Positions 7,660 through 15,301 of a stretch of DNA of 64,000 nt are shown one piece after another (the first letter of the stretch is position 1; each line of letters begins with the position of its first letter). The DNA comes from Actinoplanes aureus (GTDB taxonomy: Bacteria; Actinomycetota; Actinomycetes; Mycobacteriales; Micromonosporaceae). Below the pieces are notes generated by a model. That model did no database searches. It was not told the DNA's origin and was given only the letters and a program-made list of their open reading frames with translations. The position numbers and the translations under genes are program-made. The stretch spans positions 124,001 to 188,000 of the forward strand of contig NZ_JADQTO010000009.1 of the NCBI RefSeq assembly GCF_015704865.1, read 5' to 3'.

Positions 7660-9243
7660 ATGCGGGAGACGACGCGACAGGCGGTGCGCCTGCTCGAGCA
7701 AGCGCAGACCGGCGACGCGAGCACCGCGCTCGCCGAGGCCGAGGCCAAGCTCCGCGAAGCCACCGGCGACATCGCCGACGGGCCGGCGTGCATGCACTTC
7801 GTCCGCGCGGTCGCGTTCCTGGCCGGCGGTGACCCGCGTAAGGCCATCGCCGCTGCCGAGCTGACGCTGCACGCGGCCGCCCGCGAGGACAGCGGTGGCT
7901 GGCAGGCCGCCGCCCTGGGCACCCGCGCCTGGCAGCGGCTGCGGCTCGGTGAGGCGGACGCCGCCGAGCATGATCTGGACGGGGTGCTTCGCGATCTGGT
8001 GACCGCCGAGGCCCTGGTGGCCGGCGAACCGGACCCGGTCGCCGCGGTAAACGCCCGTGTAGCCATCGCCATCGGCTACTACGAACTGCGGCTGTACGAG
8101 CTGGTCGAGCCCCAGTTCCGTACGGCGTACGAGATGAGCAGCACCGACGCGGAGCAGAACGGCAACCGCGCGATGTGGCTGCTCAACCTCGCCGAGATTC
8201 ACCTGCGATGGGCCCTGGAGCTGTACCAGGTGGGACAGGTCGCCGAGGCCGAGTCGCACACCGCCGGCGCCGAGGCGTACGCGCGACGCGCCGCCGCCGA
8301 GGTCGACGGCGCCGACGCCGACACCTGGCGGGACAACGCGCTGCTGTTCGAGGCGTGCTCGCGCGCCGATCGGCACGATCCGGCCAGCGCGGCGGTCGAC
8401 ATCGCGTACTACACCGAGCGGCTGGAGAAACGTGGCTTCACCGGGCCGGCCCTGACCCTGTCCCGGCCGTTCCAGGGGGTGGCGCTGAGCCGCTCCGGCC
8501 ACATCGAGGAGGCGCTGCGGGTCATGGAGGCGGCGGTGGCCGCCCTTCCACCGGACGGGGAGTGGCTGATCGCCGCGAGCACGTACCGGACCCAGGCGGT
8601 GCTGATGGCCAACCAGGGCTCCCGTGAGGCGAAGGCGACGCTGGCGTACGGCGACACGCTGGCGGCGGCACTGTGGCGCCAGCGGCTGAACACCCTGCAC
8701 GCCGCCCGGACCGTGCACGACCTCGAAGCCCTGCGCCAGCAGCACGAGCAGATGGCCCGGGCCGTCGAGCTGGACCCGCTGACCGGCGTCGCGAACCGGC
8801 GCGCCTTCGACCGGGCGCTCGCGGAGGCGGCCACCGGGTCGCAGCGGATCGCCGTGCTGATCATCGACACCGACGGCTTCAAGCAGATCAACGACACGTA
8901 CGGGCACGCCGCGGGCGACTCCGCCCTGCGCGCCATCGCCGCCGCTCTGGCCGCCCAGGTCGACGGCCGGGGCCTGCTGGCCCGGCTCGGCGGCGACGAG
9001 TTCGCGGTGCTGCTCGACGACACCTGCGCGGCGGAGGCGGCGGCCGTCGCGGTCCGGATGGTGCACGCGGTACGCGACATCCCCGACTGCCCCGCCACGC
9101 TGAGCATCGGCGTCGCCGACGGTCTCGCCACCGCCCTGCCGGACGCCGTGGCCCGCGCCGACGAGGCCATGTACGAGATCAAACGCGCCGGCGGCGACGG
9201 CGTACGGGTGTCCGAGCCGGGCACCACCGCCATGGCCGCCTGA
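7660..9243 (+). CDS. Diguanylate cyclase with N-terminal TPR-like region (GGDEF)
   Basis: The 527-residue product has about 360 residues of helical repeats resembling tetratricopeptides (many A/E/L pairs, for example YYELRLYELVEPQFRTAYEM) and a C-terminal GGDEF domain from about residue 373 (DPLTGVANRRAFDRAL). The active-site loop is intact, G444-G-D-E-F448, so c-di-GMP synthesis is expected. The inhibitory RxxD I-site upstream is absent (D-G-R-G occupies it), so product feedback may be lost. No membrane segment, so it is cytoplasmic; the TPR part likely senses a protein partner. No EAL domain is present. It stands alone, convergent with the CGNR gene. Confidence 0.9.
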   Translation: MRETTRQAVRLLEQAQTGDASTALAEAEAKLREATGDIADGPACMHFVRAVAFLAGGDPRKAIAAAELTLHAAAREDSGGWQAAALGTRAWQRLRLGEADAAEHDLDGVLRDLVTAEALVAGEPDPVAAVNARVAIAIGYYELRLYELVEPQFRTAYEMSSTDAEQNGNRAMWLLNLAEIHLRWALELYQVGQVAEAESHTAGAEAYARRAAAEVDGADADTWRDNALLFEACSRADRHDPASAAVDIAYYTERLEKRGFTGPALTLSRPFQGVALSRSGHIEEALRVMEAAVAALPPDGEWLIAASTYRTQAVLMANQGSREAKATLAYGDTLAAALWRQRLNTLHAARTVHDLEALRQQHEQMARAVELDPLTGVANRRAFDRALAEAATGSQRIAVLIIDTDGFKQINDTYGHAAGDSALRAIAAALAAQVDGRGLLARLGGDEFAVLLDDTCAAEAAAVAVRMVHAVRDIPDCPATLSIGVADGLATALPDAVARADEAMYEIKRAGGDGVRVSEPGTTAMAA

Positions 9244-9246
9244 CGT

Positions 9247-9729
9247 CTATCCGCCGGCCTGGCGCTTGCGTTCCCGGAACGACGCCACCCGGCTGCGGTT
9301 CTGACAGGTGAGCGAGCAGAACCGGCGATGTCCGGCGGGTGAGGCGTCCACGTAGACGTCGGCGCAGTGCCGGTCATGGCAGACCCCGAGCCGGTCCGGA
9401 TGGGCGGCCAGGTGCTCGCGCACGGCGAGGGCCGCGGCCGCCAGCAGAGCGTCTCGCTCGCGGGGCACGTACCAGGACGCGACCAATGCCTCCCCGGTGA
9501 CGGTCAGCCCGGGCCGCACCCCGGTCTCGGCGAGGATCGCCGTCACGGCCGCCGCCCGGCCGGCCGGATCGGGGTCCGCGAAGATCGCGTGCATCCGGTC
9601 GGCGACGTGGCTCTTCTTCTGGTCGGCGTCCGGCTTCTCCCGATGCCCCACCTCGGCCGGCCGGCTCCCCCAGTCATTGACCAGGGCGACGAGCGCGGCG
9701 ATCGCCATCGGCTGCACGGGGATCGGCAT
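9247..9729 (-). CDS. CGNR zinc finger transcriptional regulator (ABATE domain)
   Basis: The product (160 residues from ATG at 9729; an ATG-like start at 9747 would add six) has the N-terminal ABATE-like domain and a C-terminal CGNR zinc finger: LGVCHDRHCADVYVD followed by RRFCSLTCQNRSRVASFRERKR, giving four cysteines for a structural zinc. These are DNA-binding regulators of actinomycetes. It is divergent from the MFS pump at 9812, and the gap contains three TCACGTTA half-sites which it probably binds, repressing its own gene and the pump/crotonase operon. Confidence 0.85.
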   Translation of the reverse strand: MPIPVQPMAIAALVALVNDWGSRPAEVGHREKPDADQKKSHVADRMHAIFADPDPAGRAAAVTAILAETGVRPGLTVTGEALVASWYVPRERDALLAAAALAVREHLAAHPDRLGVCHDRHCADVYVDASPAGHRRFCSLTCQNRSRVASFRERKRQAGG

Positions 9730-9759
9730 CCCACCACTGTAACGCATTGAAACCGTCCA

Positions 9760-9801
9760 TCACGTTGCCGTAACGTGAAAGACGCCGACATCACGTTACG
9801 G
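9760..9801. promoter_or_regulatory. Triple TCACGTTA half-site operator
   Basis: TCACGTT (9760-9766) and TAACGTGA (9771-9778) form one dyad; CCGTAACGTGA (9768-9778) and TCACGTTACGG (9791-9801) form a second, larger perfect dyad with 12-bp spacing. The middle half-site is shared. The last half-site overlaps the GGAGG ribosome-binding site of the pump gene, as expected for a repressor. Confidence 0.7.
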
Positions 9802-9811
9802 AGGTGCCGTC

Positions 9812-11347
9812 TTGAGCACGACCGAACAGAACCCCACCGCCACCGGCCGCGACTGGGCCGGCCTCGCCGTGCTGGTGTTGCCCTGCCTGCTGGTCTCGAT
9901 GGACAGTCACGTCCTCAACCTGGCCACCCCGGCGATCGTGGCCGACCTGCACCCCAGCGGCGCCCAGCTGTTGTGGATCGTCGACGGTTACGTGTTCCTG
10001 GTGGCCGGTGCCCTGCTGGCGATGGGCGCCCTGGGTGACCGCGTCGGCCGGCGCCGCATCCTGCTCGTCGGCGCGACGGTGTTCTCCGCGGCCGCCCTGG
10101 CCGCCGCCTTCGCCCGGTCCCCCGGCGAGCTGATCGCCGCCCGTCTGCTGATGGGACTGGCCGGGGCATCGCTGATGCCGTCCACCCTGGCCCTGATCCG
10201 CACCATGTTCGCCGACCGCCGCCAGCGCGCCGTGGCGATCGGCGTCTGGACCGCGAGCTTCTCGCTGGGCGGGCTGATCGGACCGGTGGCCGGCGGCGCG
10301 CTGCTCACCCATTTCTGGTGGGGCTCGGTCTTCCTGCCCGCCGTACCCGCCACCATCCTGCTGCTCACGCTGGGCCCGCGGCTGCTGCCGGAGTTCCGGC
10401 CCGACCCGGCGGCGCGATTCGACACGCTCGGCGCCGCGCAGAGCCTGATCGCCCTGCTGGCCATGGTCTACGCGGTCAAGCGTGCCGCCGAAGGCGGCGG
10501 CACGATCGAGGTCGGCGCGGCGTTTCTAGGGGGTGCGGTGACAGCAATCGCATTCGTACGCAGGCAGCGCCGGACCAGCCAGCCGATGATCAACCCGGCG
10601 CCGTTCCGCGCCACCGGGGTCCGCATCGCCCTCGCCGCAAACACGCTGACGTTCTTCACGCTTTACGCCACCCAGGTCGCGGTCGCCCAGTATCTGCAGT
10701 GGAGTCTCGGCCTGACGGCGCTACAGGCCGGGCTGTGGACACTGCCGTCCGTCCTCGCCTACCTGGCCGCCTCGGCCCTGGGCCCGTTCGCCGTCCGCCG
10801 GTTCTCATCGGCCACGGTCATCGTGGCCGGCCTGTCCGTGATCGCCGCCGGCTGCGGCCTGTTCGCGCTGGTCGCCCTCAGCGGACCGGCATCGCCCACC
10901 GATCTCGCGCTGATCGTGGCCGGCGGATCCCTCTTCTCGATCGGGCTGGGCCCGGTGTACGCGGTGTCCACCGAGATGATCGTCAGCAGCGGCCGCGAAC
11001 AGCAGGCGGGATCGGCCGCGGCGGTCGCGGAGACCGGCGCGGAACTGGGCGGCGCGCTGGGCATCGCGCTGCTCGGCTCGCTCGGCGTCGCGGTCTACCG
11101 GCACGTGATGAGCGACGTCGCCGGCCTGCCGCCGGACGCGGTCGCCGAGGCGAGCCGTACCGCGGGCGACGCCACCGCCCTCGCCGCGACGCTACCCGGC
11201 GCGCAGGGCGTCGAACTGTTGCTGCACGCCCGGACCGCGTTCGAGACCGCCTTCGCGACCATCGGCGCGACGGCCACCGTCATCATGGCGGCGATGGCCG
11301 CACTCACTTGGTTCGGCATGATGGTGCGGGGGCAGGAGGTGAGGTAA
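9812..11347 (+). CDS. MFS multidrug efflux transporter, DHA2 (14-TM) family
   Basis: A 511-residue major facilitator with about 14 hydrophobic segments. Motif A is seen in the loop after segment 2 (GALGDRVGRRRILL) and the antiporter motif C in segment 5 (GGLIGPVAGGALL), typical of proton-coupled drug exporters such as SmvA/EmrB/QacA. The start is TTG at 9812, five bases after GGAGGTG. The gene overlaps the next by one base (TAATG), so pump and enoyl-CoA hydratase are translationally coupled. Substrate unknown; the CGNR regulator across the divergent operator is the likely controller. Confidence 0.9.
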   Translation: MSTTEQNPTATGRDWAGLAVLVLPCLLVSMDSHVLNLATPAIVADLHPSGAQLLWIVDGYVFLVAGALLAMGALGDRVGRRRILLVGATVFSAAALAAAFARSPGELIAARLLMGLAGASLMPSTLALIRTMFADRRQRAVAIGVWTASFSLGGLIGPVAGGALLTHFWWGSVFLPAVPATILLLTLGPRLLPEFRPDPAARFDTLGAAQSLIALLAMVYAVKRAAEGGGTIEVGAAFLGGAVTAIAFVRRQRRTSQPMINPAPFRATGVRIALAANTLTFFTLYATQVAVAQYLQWSLGLTALQAGLWTLPSVLAYLAASALGPFAVRRFSSATVIVAGLSVIAAGCGLFALVALSGPASPTDLALIVAGGSLFSIGLGPVYAVSTEMIVSSGREQQAGSAAAVAETGAELGGALGIALLGSLGVAVYRHVMSDVAGLPPDAVAEASRTAGDATALAATLPGAQGVELLLHARTAFETAFATIGATATVIMAAMAALTWFGMMVRGQEVR

Positions 11348-12114
11348 TGGCCGACGTGCTGTTGCTCGACCACGGGCACATCGCCGAGATCAGGCTGAAC
11401 CGCGCCTCGGCCCGTAACGCGCTCTCCACCTCGCTGGCCGAGGAACTGACCGTGGCGGCCGCCGCGGTGCGTGATACCGGTGTCCGCGCTGTCGTGCTGA
11501 GCTCCGCCGCACCCGGAGCGTTCTGCGTCGGGGCCGATCTGAAGGAACGCGATCGCCTCACCGACGCCGACTTCATGCGGCAGCGCCTGGTCTTCCGCCG
11601 GGCCTTCACCGGCATCCTGCACCTGCCGGTGCCGGTCGTCGCGGCGGTGCACGGGTACGCGCTCGGCGGCGGATACGAACTGGCACTCTGCTGCGACCTG
11701 ATCGTCGCCGACGAGTCGGCCGTCGTCGGCCTCCCCGAGGTACGGGTGGGCATCGTCCCCGGCGGCGGCGGGACGCAGCTGCTGCCACGCCGCGTCGGGT
11801 ACGGCGTCGCGGCGGACCTGATCCTGACCGGCCGGCACGTGGCAGCCGCCGAAGCCGTGCAGCTCGGCCTGGTCGACCGTCTCGTACCGGCCGGGGACGA
11901 CCTCCGGGTGGCCACCGAGATGGCGACGCGGATAGCCGGCAACTCACCGGTGGCGGTGGCCAACGCCCGCAACGCGATCCGCCGGGGTCTCGACGTCGAT
12001 CTCGCGGCCGGCCTGGACATCGAGGACGCCGCCTGGCGCGCCACGGTCTTCTCCGACGACCGCCGCGAAGGGGTACGCGCCTTCGTCGAGCGCCGCCCGC
12101 CGAACTGGCCCTGA
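11347..12114 (+). CDS. Enoyl-CoA hydratase/isomerase (crotonase family)
   Basis: A 255-residue crotonase. The oxyanion-hole segments are FCVGADLKE and HGYALGGGYELALCCD, and both catalytic glutamates of true hydratases are present, in GGGYELALCCD and in GLPEVRVGIVPGGGGTQLLPR. Family enzymes hydrate 2-enoyl-CoA in beta-oxidation or related ring/side-chain degradation. Its coupling to a drug pump and CGNR regulator is unusual and suggests it detoxifies or degrades a CoA-activated compound handled by the same regulon; that is inference. Confidence 0.88.
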   Translation: MADVLLLDHGHIAEIRLNRASARNALSTSLAEELTVAAAAVRDTGVRAVVLSSAAPGAFCVGADLKERDRLTDADFMRQRLVFRRAFTGILHLPVPVVAAVHGYALGGGYELALCCDLIVADESAVVGLPEVRVGIVPGGGGTQLLPRRVGYGVAADLILTGRHVAAAEAVQLGLVDRLVPAGDDLRVATEMATRIAGNSPVAVANARNAIRRGLDVDLAAGLDIEDAAWRATVFSDDRREGVRAFVERRPPNWP

Positions 12115-12118
12115 CTCG

Positions 12119-13153
12119 CTACACCGGTGACGGGTTGAGCCTGGCGAATCCCTCCTGCCGCTGGTACGGGAAGTAGGGGTAGGGCGCGGTACGGTCGCTG
12201 GCCGCGTCCAGCCGAGCGACCTGGTCCGGGGTGAGCGACCAGCCGACGGCGCCGATGTTCTGGCGCAGCTGTTCCTCGTTGCGAGCGCCGATGACGACGG
12301 TCGCGACGGTCGGCCGGCGCAGCAGCCAGTTGACGGCGATCTGGGGTATCGCCCGGCCGGTCTCCCGGGACAGCTCGTCGAGGACGTCCACCACGCGGAA
12401 CAGCTGCTCGTCGTCGACCGGCGGGCCGTAGTCGGCGGTGGCGTGCAGCCGGCTGCCGGGCGGCAGGGGTGTCCCCCGGCGGATCTTGCCGGTGAGACGG
12501 CCCCAGCCGAGCGGGCTCCACACCATCGCCCCGACGCCCTGATCGAGGCCGAGGGGCAGCAGTTCCCACTCGTAGTCGCGCCCGGCGAGCGAGTAGTAAA
12601 CCTGGTGGGCAACGTAGCGGCTGCGGTGGTCGCGATCGGCGGTGGCGAGGGATTTCATCAGCTGCCAGCCGGCGAAGTTCGAGGCGCCGAGATAGCGGAT
12701 CTTGCCGGCCCGGACCAGGTCGTCAAGTGCCGCCACGACCTCCTCGACCGGTGTCCCGGCGTCGAAGGCGTGCAGCTGGAACAGGTCGATGTAGTCGGTG
12801 CCGAGCCGGCGCAGGGCGGCCTCGACCGAGCGGATCAGCCGGGCTCGCGAGTTGCCCAGGTCGTTGGGCCCGTCGCCGGTCGGCAGGCCGCTCTTGGTGG
12901 ACAGCAGCACCGCGTCGCGCCGGCCCTTGATCGCCTGTCCCAGCACCTCCTCGGAGGCGCCGTCAGAGTAGACGTCCGCGGTGTCGAACATGGTGATCCC
13001 GGCGTCCAGGCAGATGTCCACCAGGCGCCGGGCCTCCTGGGCGTCGGTGCTTCCCCAGGCGCTGAAGAGCGGTCCGGATCCGCCGAAGGTGCCGGCGCCG
13101 AAGCTCAGGGCGGGCACGGTGAGCCCGGATGCGCCAAGTCGTCGATACTCCAT
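12119..13153 (-). CDS. Aldo/keto reductase (NADPH-dependent oxidoreductase)
   Basis: The 344-residue product has the complete AKR catalytic tetrad: D57 and Y62 (TMFDTADVYSDG), K87 (LLSTKSG) and H128 (DLFQLHAFD). The NADP-binding end shows VIGARNEEQLRQNIGAVGW. It resembles the YajO/Tas group that reduces aldehydes and ketones. It is divergent from the TetR gene at 13244 and the gap has two similar palindromes, so it is under that repressor. It meets the crotonase gene tail-to-tail with 4 bp between. Confidence 0.9.
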   Translation of the reverse strand: MEYRRLGASGLTVPALSFGAGTFGGSGPLFSAWGSTDAQEARRLVDICLDAGITMFDTADVYSDGASEEVLGQAIKGRRDAVLLSTKSGLPTGDGPNDLGNSRARLIRSVEAALRRLGTDYIDLFQLHAFDAGTPVEEVVAALDDLVRAGKIRYLGASNFAGWQLMKSLATADRDHRSRYVAHQVYYSLAGRDYEWELLPLGLDQGVGAMVWSPLGWGRLTGKIRRGTPLPPGSRLHATADYGPPVDDEQLFRVVDVLDELSRETGRAIPQIAVNWLLRRPTVATVVIGARNEEQLRQNIGAVGWSLTPDQVARLDAASDRTAPYPYFPYQRQEGFARLNPSPV

Positions 13154-13168
13154 GTCAGCCTCCGCTAT

Positions 13169-13190
13169 TAAGGGAACCGCAGTTCCGTTA
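13169..13190. promoter_or_regulatory. TetR operator site 1
   Basis: TAAGGGAAC-CGCA-GTTCCGTTA, 9-bp arms with one mismatch, 16 bp upstream of the aldo/keto reductase start. Confidence 0.7.
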
Positions 13191-13222
13191 AGGTGAGAGT
13201 CACGCTAGCACTCGTTCCGCCT

Positions 13223-13244
13223 TAATGAAACTGGAGTTCCGTTA
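13223..13244. promoter_or_regulatory. TetR operator site 2
   Basis: TAATGAAAC-TGGA-GTTCCGTTA repeats the layout of site 1 (same right arm GTTCCGTTA, two mismatches in the left arm) and ends on the first base of the TetR start codon. Two matching sites, one at each divergent promoter, support dual repression. Confidence 0.7.
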
Positions 13245-13840
13245 TGACCGTCGGCACCATCCGGCCGGGAGGGCGGACCGCCCGGATCCGCGCCGCCGTT
13301 CTGCGAGCCGCCGCCGACGCGCTCGTCGAGCACGGCTTCGACCGCCTCGACCTCGCCGACGTGGCGCGGCGCGCCGAGGTCGGCAAGACCACCGTCTACC
13401 GCCGCTGGGGAACAGCCGCCGGCCTCGTCGCCGACCTGCTCGAGGACATGGCCGAACAGTCGTCACCGCGGACCGACACCGGCTCGCTGGCCGAGGACCT
13501 GCGCGCCAACGCCGAGCTCGTGCAGCGCACGCTGACCGACCCGCGCCAGGGCGCGCTGTTCCGGGCCGTCATCGTCGCCGCGACCTGCGACTCCCGCGCC
13601 GCCGAGGCACTGCACCGCTTCTACGCCGTACGGATCGCCGAGTGGGCTCCGTGCGTGGAGCAGGCGGTCCAGCGCGAGGAGGTGCCGCCGGGCACCGACG
13701 CCGCCGAGGTGATCCGTGCCGTCTCGGCGCCGCTCTACTACCGCCTGCTGATCAGCGGGGATCCCGTCGACCCGGCCACGGCGGAGCGGGCCGCGGCAGC
13801 CGCGGTCGCGGCAGCACGTGCCGGGGTCTACATCCGGTAA
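13244..13840 (+). CDS. TetR/AcrR family regulator
   Basis: A 198-residue TetR protein with HTH residues 13-60 (RIRAAVLRAAADALVEHG, LDLADVARRAEVGKTTVYRRWG) and a TetR_C_16-like C-terminal domain. ATG at 13244 immediately follows operator site 2. It is divergent from the aldo/keto reductase and flanked downstream by the ArsR/SRPBCC operon, which has its own, different operators. Ligand unknown. Confidence 0.88.
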   Translation: MTVGTIRPGGRTARIRAAVLRAAADALVEHGFDRLDLADVARRAEVGKTTVYRRWGTAAGLVADLLEDMAEQSSPRTDTGSLAEDLRANAELVQRTLTDPRQGALFRAVIVAATCDSRAAEALHRFYAVRIAEWAPCVEQAVQREEVPPGTDAAEVIRAVSAPLYYRLLISGDPVDPATAERAAAAAVAAARAGVYIR

Positions 13841-13841
13841 A

Positions 13842-13906
13842 TGCGCAACCGATGGTTGCGCATTGAGGTCCGACCCGACTAAGGTCATACGCAACCAAAG
13901 GTTGCG
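13842..13906. promoter_or_regulatory. Paired ArsR-type operators CGCAACC-N3-GGTTGCG
   Basis: A perfect 21-bp palindrome TGCGCAACC-GAT-GGTTGCGCA lies at 13842-13862 and a second perfect 17-bp palindrome CGCAACC-AAA-GGTTGCG at 13890-13906, 11 bp before the first gene of the ArsR operon. Both have the same arms and 3-bp spacer; centres are 46 bp apart. Confidence 0.75.
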
Positions 13907-13916
13907 GGAGGGTCGC

Positions 13917-14378
13917 ATGGAGTTCGGGACCATCGAGCGTGAGATCTACATCGAGGCGACGCCGGAGCTCGTCTTCGACGTGGTGAGCAGCCCCGATCAC
14001 CTGAAACAGTGGTGGCCGGACGACGCTCGCTACGAGCCGGTGCCCGGGTCGGCCGGCGAGATCGTCTTCGGTGACTGCGACGCCGGCGGCAAGAGGGTGG
14101 CGTTCACCGTCGTCGACGCCCGGCCGCCGCAGACGTTCTCGTTCCGCTGGACGCACCCCGCCGGCGAGGTCGCGGCGGCCGGCAACTCGCTGCTGGTGAC
14201 CTTCGAGCTGACCCCGTCCGGCTGCGGGACGCTGCTCCGGATGACCGAGACCGGCTTCCGCGAGATGGGCTGGGAGGCCGCGCTCCTCGAGGAGCAGTAC
14301 CGGGAGCACCTCATCGGCTGGAACAACTTCCTGCCGCGGCTCGCGCCGTACGTCGCGATGCTGCGGGTGCCGTCATGA
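13917..14378 (+). CDS. SRPBCC/AHSA1-domain protein (first of ArsR operon)
   Basis: A 153-residue START-like protein of the AHSA1 branch: IEREIYIEATPELVFDVVSSPDHLKQWWPDD at the N-terminus, a central FSFRWTHP and the terminal helix EEQYREHLIGWNNFLPRLAPYV. AHSA1-like proteins bind hydrophobic ligands in a helix-grip cavity. It is encoded directly upstream of an ArsR regulator with a 4-bp overlap (ATGA) and followed by a second SRPBCC gene; this arrangement is common in actinomycetes, function unresolved. ATG at 13917 was selected because it follows GGAGGG and both operators. Confidence 0.85.
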   Translation: MEFGTIEREIYIEATPELVFDVVSSPDHLKQWWPDDARYEPVPGSAGEIVFGDCDAGGKRVAFTVVDARPPQTFSFRWTHPAGEVAAAGNSLLVTFELTPSGCGTLLRMTETGFREMGWEAALLEEQYREHLIGWNNFLPRLAPYVAMLRVPS

Positions 14379-14725
14379 ACGCCGCGACGATCGACGCGGT
14401 CGACGACGACCTCTGGTCGGCGATCGGCGACCCCACCCGGCGCCGGATGCTCGACGCGCTGCTCATCGACGGCGCCGGCACCGCGACCACCCTGGGCCAT
14501 CGGCTGGCGATCACCCGCCAGGGCACCGCCAAACACCTCGGTGTCCTGGAGCGCGCCGGGCTGGTCCGGGCCACCCCGGCGGGCCGGGAGAAGCGGTACC
14601 GCATCGACGACGCCCAGTTCGCCCGTGCCGTGGCCCAGCTGTCCTCGGTCGGCTCGGCCTGGGACGCGCGGCTGCGACGGATCAAGCGGATCGCCGAGGC
14701 GATCCAGCAGGCACAGAACGACTGA
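14375..14725 (+). CDS. ArsR family winged-helix regulator
   Basis: The 116-residue product is an ArsR/SmtB-type winged helix (LWSAIGDPTRRRMLDALL, LAITRQGTAKHLGVLERAGLV, GREKRYRI). The metal-binding ELCVC-type box is missing, as in the subfamily that pairs with SRPBCC proteins. It probably binds the CGCAACC palindromes at 13842-13906 and represses its own operon. It starts inside the stop region of the previous gene (ATGA) and ends 21 bp before the next. Confidence 0.88.
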   Translation: MNAATIDAVDDDLWSAIGDPTRRRMLDALLIDGAGTATTLGHRLAITRQGTAKHLGVLERAGLVRATPAGREKRYRIDDAQFARAVAQLSSVGSAWDARLRRIKRIAEAIQQAQND

Positions 14726-14746
14726 CCGAGCGAAAGGAGCACCGAA

Positions 14747-15190
14747 ATGGCGGACATCCTGCACCGGATCGGCATCAAGGACGCGACACCCCAGCGGGTG
14801 TACGACGCCCTGACCACCGTCGACGGCCTCGCCGGCTGGTGGACCGACGACACGAAAGGCAACGGCGAGGTCGGCGGCACCCTCGAGTTCCGGTTCCCAC
14901 CGGGCGGCTTCGACATGCGGGTCATCGACCTGAAGCCCGGCGAGCAGGTGGTGTGGCAGGTGGTCGGCGGCCCCGAGGAGTGGATCGGCACCACTGTCGA
15001 CTGGCACCTGCGGCAGGACGGCGACTACACCGTCGTGCTGTTCAAGCACCAGGGCTGGGCCGAGCCGGTGGAGTTCATGCACCACTGCAGCACCAAGTGG
15101 GCGACCTACCTGATGAGCCTGAAGTCGCTTGTGGAAACCGGTCAGGGCAAGCCGTCGCCGCGGGACGTACAGATCAGCGACTGGCACTGA
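14747..15190 (+). CDS. SRPBCC family protein (second of ArsR operon)
   Basis: A 147-residue SRPBCC/AHSA1-like protein: HRIGIKDATPQRVYDALTTVDGLAGWWTDD, FRFPPGGFDMRV, WIGTTVDWHLRQDGDYTVVLFKHQGW and a C-terminal helix WATYLMSLKSLVE. It is preceded by a good AAAGGAG. It is a paralogue of the first SRPBCC protein only at fold level. The operon ends 11 bp before the poly-G/poly-C block at 15202. Confidence 0.85.
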   Translation: MADILHRIGIKDATPQRVYDALTTVDGLAGWWTDDTKGNGEVGGTLEFRFPPGGFDMRVIDLKPGEQVVWQVVGGPEEWIGTTVDWHLRQDGDYTVVLFKHQGWAEPVEFMHHCSTKWATYLMSLKSLVETGQGKPSPRDVQISDWH

Positions 15191-15201
15191 GCGGGCGACG
15201 T

Positions 15202-15258
15202 GGGGGGGGGGGGGGCGGGCCCCCCCCCCCCCCCCCCGCCCCCCCCCCCCCCCCCCCC
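15202..15258. repeat. Second poly-G/poly-C block
   Basis: Fourteen G (15202-15215), CGGG, eighteen C (15220-15237), one G and twenty C (15239-15258). It lies exactly where a rho-independent hairpin of the ArsR operon would be expected, so a real GC-only terminator misread as homopolymers is plausible. Confidence 0.65.
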
Positions 15259-15301
15259 ACGACTCCTGCACGCCCTCCTCGAGCGACGCTAGGCTCGGCA
15301 G

